Origin: Phoronis ovalis
Taxonomy: Eukaryota; Phoronida; Phoronidae
Direction of reading: 5' to 3'
Length of the DNA stretch: 11,522 bases
Assembly: GCA_028565635.1 (NCBI GenBank)
Contig: JAOXYB010039262.1
Span: 1,739-13,260 of the forward strand
The number at the start of each line of letters is the position of its first letter. Within the stretch, counting starts at the first letter, position 1. Made by a program: the position numbers and the translations under genes. Positions 1-6,000 of this stretch are shown here, one piece after another. The notes beneath the pieces were generated by a model. It worked only from the letters and a program-made list of their open reading frames with translations, was not told the DNA's origin and did no database searches.

Positions 1-1130
1 ATCTAACATCTACAGCCCGATTTTTGGCTCATAGATCAGTGCAAAATGTTTGATATTCAGTACATCTTGAACAGTTTCGTATACTACATCTTGTAGTTTG
101 TGTGAGTGTTACGGTTTGTGGCTGCAGGTATCATTTCCTTGCAAATTTCACTAGATTCTTAAATTCATAATCATTTTGTTTGTGCACAGCGTATCACACT
201 ATGTTCATTATTCAATTTAAACGTTTTACAATCTGTTCTCTTGTAAAATGGCATTATTTTTGTGCAACTTTATTAGAGCGAAACCTTAATTTATTGTGGA
301 TCGAAATGGATATTTTATAACTTTTACTATATACCATCCTTCGAGAGATGACACATAAATTGTTATATAGACAGTTGACATTTTGAGGTGCCGCCTGATG
401 CCTTCATGTATAATATCTTAATTACCTGTAAGGCCATTTTTGACATTTGCTTGCACCAGGAAACTACGCTTTAATGTGTGATAAGCATGATATTATAGGG
501 CGTTGTTAACAAATCACTGCTCAATTTTATGGATTTAAATACAAAAGCTTTTGCAACAAGCACCACAACGTTGAAAGCACGGAATTGCTAACAAGCTGTG
601 TACATGTAAAAAAAAACCTGTTCATCCAGATATTTCGGTTGTACCGGCAGACGGATATGCAAAGTCCGGATTTATTAAAATAAATATGTTTTCATCTAAC
701 TACATGTAACTCTAATGATTCGATTTCTAACGTTGTATAAAAGTTAACAAAACAGTTCGTGTAGTAAACAGCCTTTTTAGTATTTCTTTATGTATACAAT
801 GTAAAATGTACAAATTGATTTAAATTTACTTTAATTAATCGTGTATTATAAATTACACATATAGGATTTACGCTAACTGGGTGGGTACTTTCCAAAAAAA
901 TCTTGGCGGCGGTGTGTGGTCCAAGGTAAAACATCCCTTACCCCATGGTAAAAATTGCATTCCGAAAATATACCTAATAATTTATTAGCAAAAAGCCCAC
1001 CTTTTGGATGAACAATATTGCTGTTACCTTGATAACTTTAAATAATTTTAGAAAAAGTTTAATGTGATGAAATTACCTGGTTTAAAAAATTGCACAATAT
1101 GCATAAGTAAACGTTTTCATATCCTTGGAA

Positions 1131-1323
1131 GGGCGGCAACTGAATGAGTTCTAATTAAACTCTAAGCGTCATCGCTTCATTGTTTTGATTAGAAATACCC
1201 CGGCGTTCTATAAATAAAAATTCCACCAGTAGTTTTTCCTTTATTGGAATGGAAGTGTACGACAATGACATCATGATATGGGTAGCACAGGACCTTATTG
1301 AAAGTAATAAAGGTGTCTATGAG
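1131..1323 (+). promoter_or_regulatory. Candidate TATA promoter and 5'-UTR first exon of the mucin gene
   Basis: A perfect TATA box (TATAAATA) lies at 1209-1216, with a GC-box-like GGGCGG at 1131-1136. Transcription would start near 1239-1241, and a usable 5' splice site (GAG|GTATGA) follows at 1323/1324. Splicing from there to the acceptor at 2111 would give a short 5'-UTR exon. An ATG at 1249 opens a 26-codon upstream frame that closes just past the junction whether spliced or not. This rests on motifs alone. A GTGAGT donor at 1697 and a CAG|GTATCA donor near 127 are competing choices. Confidence 0.3.
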
Positions 1324-1701
1324 GTATGAGTCATTTATTGGTCTATTCATACACACTTGAAAAGTTTGCGCATATATGCATAGTTAATTCCTAGACTGTA
1401 GTATTAAGGAACTTCCGTTACGACCATTATTAGTAATACGCTCGACTTTAATCATTCGATAAACTCTGTTATCTTAGAGGCTGTATTGATAAAGCAAGTG
1501 TTTATGACTAAGCAAGGTGTTTCCTTTGACGACATAGACGTATGTAGGAGCATAACAGTCAGCTGATTAATCGTAGAAAACGTTTAATAAAAATACATAC
1601 TTTACAATAGAAATCAAGCCCTAGGAAAGTTACAAAGCTGTAATCTAGCTCGTCTTGCTGGTTGTGAATTCGATCAAGAGTTATAAAGAAGTATAAGTGA
1701 G

Positions 1702-1734
1702 TATAGTATAGTAATATACAGTACATATACTATA
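1702..1734. repeat. 9-bp inverted repeat
   Basis: TATAGTATA at 1702-1710 is the exact reverse complement of TATACTATA at 1726-1734, with a 15-base loop. Such AT-rich dyads can arise by chance in this base composition, and no function is claimed. Confidence 0.5.
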
Positions 1735-2141
1735 ATTAGGATTTATTTATTCGTAGCGAACCGTGTGCTGAGAGCTGTGGACTATTTTTGATTTTGTAAT
1801 TCATTTTGTTCACGATCTAATATTGTTATAACAATGGCAAAATGGTTATAAATGTACACTCGTACATATAAAAATCGCAGCGGTTTTGTACTGTATGTGG
1901 GGTGTAAAAAATATCAATGAAAATAACTTACTGGCAAATCATATAGTTACGTAAGTTAACGATTTCTTTGTGAAAATCAAAAATAACTAAGAAAACTTTA
2001 GAAAATGATAACGAACATATTAAGTATTTACAACCGCTTTTATTAGTGCTGTTTGCCTACCTAAATTGTTGCTTGTCTTGGTACTTTTTAACCACTATCT
2101 CGTTGTTTCAGGTTTAACTCAACAGATAAAAACAATTGAAA

Positions 2142-3078
2142 ATGAAAATTGCAGTGCTACTGTTACAAATTATCCTTTCCGTTAGTCGGATATCATCAGA
2201 CACTGTTATTGTCATAGAATCTACATCAGAGACAGTTAGTGCCGATGGGACATCTACTTCACTCGGGGCAGTTAGTGAGAATGCGACAGTCGCTACGCCA
2301 TCGTCATTAGGAACAGTTGAAGCGAGTAGCACAATTGTTGCATTAGAGACAGCTAGTGCGAGTGGGACATCTACTTTATCATTGTCAACCGGGGCAGTTG
2401 GTGGGACTGTGATAGCCGCTACGCCATCTCCACAAGTAACAGTTGGTGCGAGTAGCACAATTCTTGCATCAGAGACAGTTAGTGTGAGTGGGACATCTAC
2501 TTTACCATTGTCAACCGGGACAGTTGGTGGGACTGTGATAGCCGCTACGCCATCTCCACCAGTAACAGTTGGTGCGAGTAGCACAATTCTTGCATCAGAG
2601 ACAGTTAGTGTGAGTGGGACATCTACTGTACCATTGTCAACCGGGACAGTTGGTGGGACTGTGATAGCCGCTACGCCATCTCCACCAGTAACAGTTGGTG
2701 CGAGTAGCACAATTCTTGCATCAGAGACAGTTAGTGTGAGTACGCCAACTGCTGCATTAGCGTCATCAGAGACAGGTGGTGTGAGTGGGACAACTGTTGC
2801 ACCATCCTCATCATCAGTAGTTGTTGTGATTGGGACAGACACGGGGATAGACCTACCATCAACACAACCACTCGATGCCACCACTACAACTGCCACCGTG
2901 GAGATACAACCATCATCCGCCTTGAATGTATCTGAAGTGATCTCACCAACTTCCACACAAGAGGTGCCTTCTACCCCCTCAAAGATCCCATCAACAAAAC
3001 CAACGTCAACAACAACCAAGCCCACAACTACTAAAGATCCTAACAAACAAGAAATTCCAACATTTAACCCGATTTTTG
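2142..3078 (+). CDS. Mucin exon: signal peptide, tandem repeats and stalk
   Basis: The exon opens at 2112 with 30 bases of 5' UTR after the cag acceptor, and the ATG is at 2142. Residues 1-19 form a signal peptide (MKIAVLLLQIILSV core). The rest is almost entirely Thr, Ser, Val, Ala, Gly and Pro, as expected of an O-glycosylated domain, ending in a Thr/Pro/Lys stalk. The donor is TTTG|GTAAAG, leaving phase 1 within a Gly codon. Reading through the donor meets a stop at 3138, so the shorter exon is preferred. In-frame TTG at 2136 is not needed as a start. Confidence 0.85.
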
Positions 3079-6000
3079 GTAAAGTATACATTTTTTTTGC
3101 CAAAATATCTTTGATTTGTACGGGTTTTGTATTTAGCTAGCTTTGGGAAATGCATGTGTCTTCTGAAAATCGCTATCCATTCTGTCGTTTTATGGACAGT
3201 GTTTATCTGATTCTGTTGGTGACATTTATCATGTGAATCATCTTACATGCCTTTGTCTATGCGTGAGCAAAGTACATGTACAATATGATGTGGCTAGATT
3301 AACATGATATGAGCGATACCGGTTCTACTGTTTATCTTACTCGCATTTATTGTAGGCGAGAAGTCACTTTTGCCCGTAAACCTCCAGTCTCGTTTAATTG
3401 ATGCAACTTTCGAAAATGAATACTGGAACAAAAATTCTCCTGAATATATTACATTGAAACAGGAGTTTGAAGATCAGGTACTATGTTCGAATGTTCTACT
3501 TGAAAATCAAATGTATTGTACTCTGTTATTCGATGGGTATTTTACCAGCTGCTCATTCACAGATTGTCAAAACATCTATATACGATAAAAATATCTACTT
3601 GTGACGTCACTTCATTTGTATGAATACCTTGAGATGTCTAAACTTAAAACTATTGGTAGTTCAGTAAGCTTGAAAAATAATTCGTGGAATTAAACGTTCT
3701 TTGTGTTTGGTGTATAAACATTCGCAGCAACTCCAATAAAACATCGAATACAATTCGTTACAAATACTTCTCTGTAAGTTTTTATAACACTCCTTACATA
3801 AAAATCATTGTAGATATGGATCAAATTCAACTCTACTGCAGGATTCGATAACGTAGAAGTGACAAAGGTCACGTAAGTGTGCATTATAAAATACAACTAT
3901 ACAGAACATAACTCGTGTGAAATAGTATTAAGTCCTTGTTCACGTGTTTAAACTTTGTCTGATTACACGCATCCGTATCTCAGTTGATTATTGTAATACT
4001 GAATGGCAAATTATAACAAACCGTTTGTTTGTGTTAAGATATTCTGCAAATAGTGTTTCTTTATGACATTTACTTTAAATACGGATGTTAATTTAAACAT
4101 GTTTTAAATAACAGTACTGTAATAAACATGTAAGAATGATTAATTTACAGGAATGGAAGCATTGTTATTGATTTTAATGTTTATATAAAATTGGAAGAGT
4201 TGGCTTCCACTACGGACGACCTTTTCAGTAAAATCGACAGCGTAATTGATGCAATTGTCAATATAACGATTGGCAATGATACATACAGAGTAAACGGAAC
4301 CAAGGAATCTTTGACTAATGCGAGAGAATCGGGTAGGTACAGCAGACATATCCAACTAAAGACCGAAGTCCCTGTCATGAATGGGACTGTTCGAAATTCT
4401 TCAAATATTCGGACTATTATGGTCGAACATGTCTAACTAATTGTGCCCATTTTGGCGACATACAGTTCCGTATTGATCTTATTTTATAGTTAATATAATA
4501 TACTTGTCGGATACCGATAACGTCTGTGTTTACGTTGCGTCTTATCAAGAGCATTTTGACAAGCTGCAAACTATTTATTATATTTCTATGAGTTTAACAA
4601 GCATCATTTTATAGTATCTCTGCTTTTTCGCGATTTGTGATTCTTTGGTTTAGCATCTATTTGTATTTAACTTATAGCAAGACAATTTCTGGAGGCTCTC
4701 TGCGACGACCAGAACAGTATAAGATGTCCAGATTACGCTGAATGTGTACCAGTAGAAGATTCCGTACCACAGTGTTCTTCAAAATGTAGAGGTTTTATCG
4801 ACAGTGACACATGTGGAGTTGGTGGAGAGTGTATTTTAGATGTAAAATCTAAGCCAATATGCAGGTTATTAGATTTTGCGGATATTTGTTTAACAATCAT
4901 ACCAGTTCGTTTATTAAGAGCACAAAAGTGGTTTCCTCCTTTGTATCTATCTCATTACCTGCCTTGAAGATAACTAATGAAAAAGATTATTTAATTGTAT
5001 TAAGTATTTTTTTCTCAATGATATCATTGCAATATTTATCTTATCAGGTCCTTCCAGTATTGTACTCTTCTTTAAATGGAAAACAGAAATAGAAATATTT
5101 GTACATTTTTATTCCCAGATGTAAACACGACAATTACAATATTACAATAATCAAACCAGAGGGAGAATGTTTGCCTAGATTGACTATTATTGCGTTCGTC
5201 AGTGGTATTGGTGGTGGATTAATTCTCATCTTGATCATCATTGTTATCGTATGTGGTTGTAAGCTGCGATCAGCTAAGAAGAATCTGCACCAGAAAGAAA
5301 GGTACGCTGTAGACCTAGTAAAATTACTGTTTTTATGTGTAACCAACAAACTATGTGGTTTATCAATGTTTATTTCCTACTTAGTAATATATTTATGAGA
5401 TTCTCGATGCATTTTCGTCCATGTTTATGTCTATTTGGAGTAGATTTTGATGCCGTTAGGGAAGCCGGATTTTAGCGGTAAAAGGTAAATTAATATACAG
5501 TACATACTGCGTATAAAGACACGTAAAGAGTGATGTATAACTATATAGGCCAATGCTCGTAAAATATGACTAGGAAGGAAAACGCATACTCTTACAATAA
5601 ATTAACGTTTGCCTAATAAAAAAAGCATTGGCAACAAAGGCATGCACAGATGTCGATGTCCTCCCTACATTTCCTACAGTACTGACAATGTCTGGTATAG
5701 GCGGGAAACTAATGGTGGATATCAGTATAGCCGGTGAAGGAGAACCATCTTTAGTAATACCAAATCTCGCCAGATGTCACAAGTACTGATAAGCTTCAGG
5801 GATGACATCCAGTTATCTGCCTATAACAGGGCTGTCAGACACTTTTCAAATTAACAAGCAAAAAAAATATAATAAGAAAAACAAAACACTCATTTCCACT
5901 TCAATTGTAACAATACTAATAGCCATACTAATACTCCCAGAATAAGTGCTAACATAAAAAGGGGGGTGCGCGAGTTTTTCAGTTCAAAAGGGGGGTGCGT

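Larger units (their letters stand above)
1..2111 (+). other. 5' flank / 5'-UTR intron of the mucin gene
   Basis: I see no convincing protein-coding gene in these 2.1 kb; all frames are broken by frequent stops. The stretch ends in a good 3' splice site (pyrimidine-rich, then cag at 2109-2111) just before the exon that carries the start codon. At least part of it is therefore an intron inside the 5' UTR. The first exon could lie upstream of the window or near 1240-1323 (see the promoter candidate). A short inverted repeat at 1702-1734 is listed separately. Confidence 0.6.

Noticed and set aside
1-127. Possible 5'-UTR exon ending CTGCAG|GTATCA, and a 12-base match of its start (CCCGATTTTTGG) to the end of the first coding exon
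   Set aside because: There is one motif only, with no promoter visible because the window begins here. A 12-base match is within chance expectation for a search of this kind.
883-893. GGGTACTTTCC resembling an NF-kB site
   Set aside because: It has one base too many for the standard ten-base site and lies far from any supported start of transcription.
2114-3103. Long open frame (329 codons) on the minus strand opposite the mucin exon
   Set aside because: It mirrors the repeat-rich coding strand. Low-complexity Thr/Ser/Val/Gly codons read backwards leave few stops. The minus-strand product is itself repetitive, with no signal or domain, and the + strand product continues into a real SEA/EGF/TM protein.
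3370-3588. Open frame continuing past 3477
   Set aside because: The part after CAG|GTACTA is intron: splicing to 3814 restores the SEA domain, while read-through gives no SEA continuation.
5099-5398. Transmembrane frame read through to 5398 as the protein end
   Set aside because: The part after 5301 is hydrophobic and lacks tail-like character. A good GTACGC donor and phase-matched tail exons downstream argue for splicing. It remains possible as a minor retained-intron form.
5641-5790. Second open frame across 5641-5790 in the same region as the 54-nt exon
   Set aside because: It has no phase-compatible acceptor and no family resemblance; the phase 2-2 exon explains the region better.
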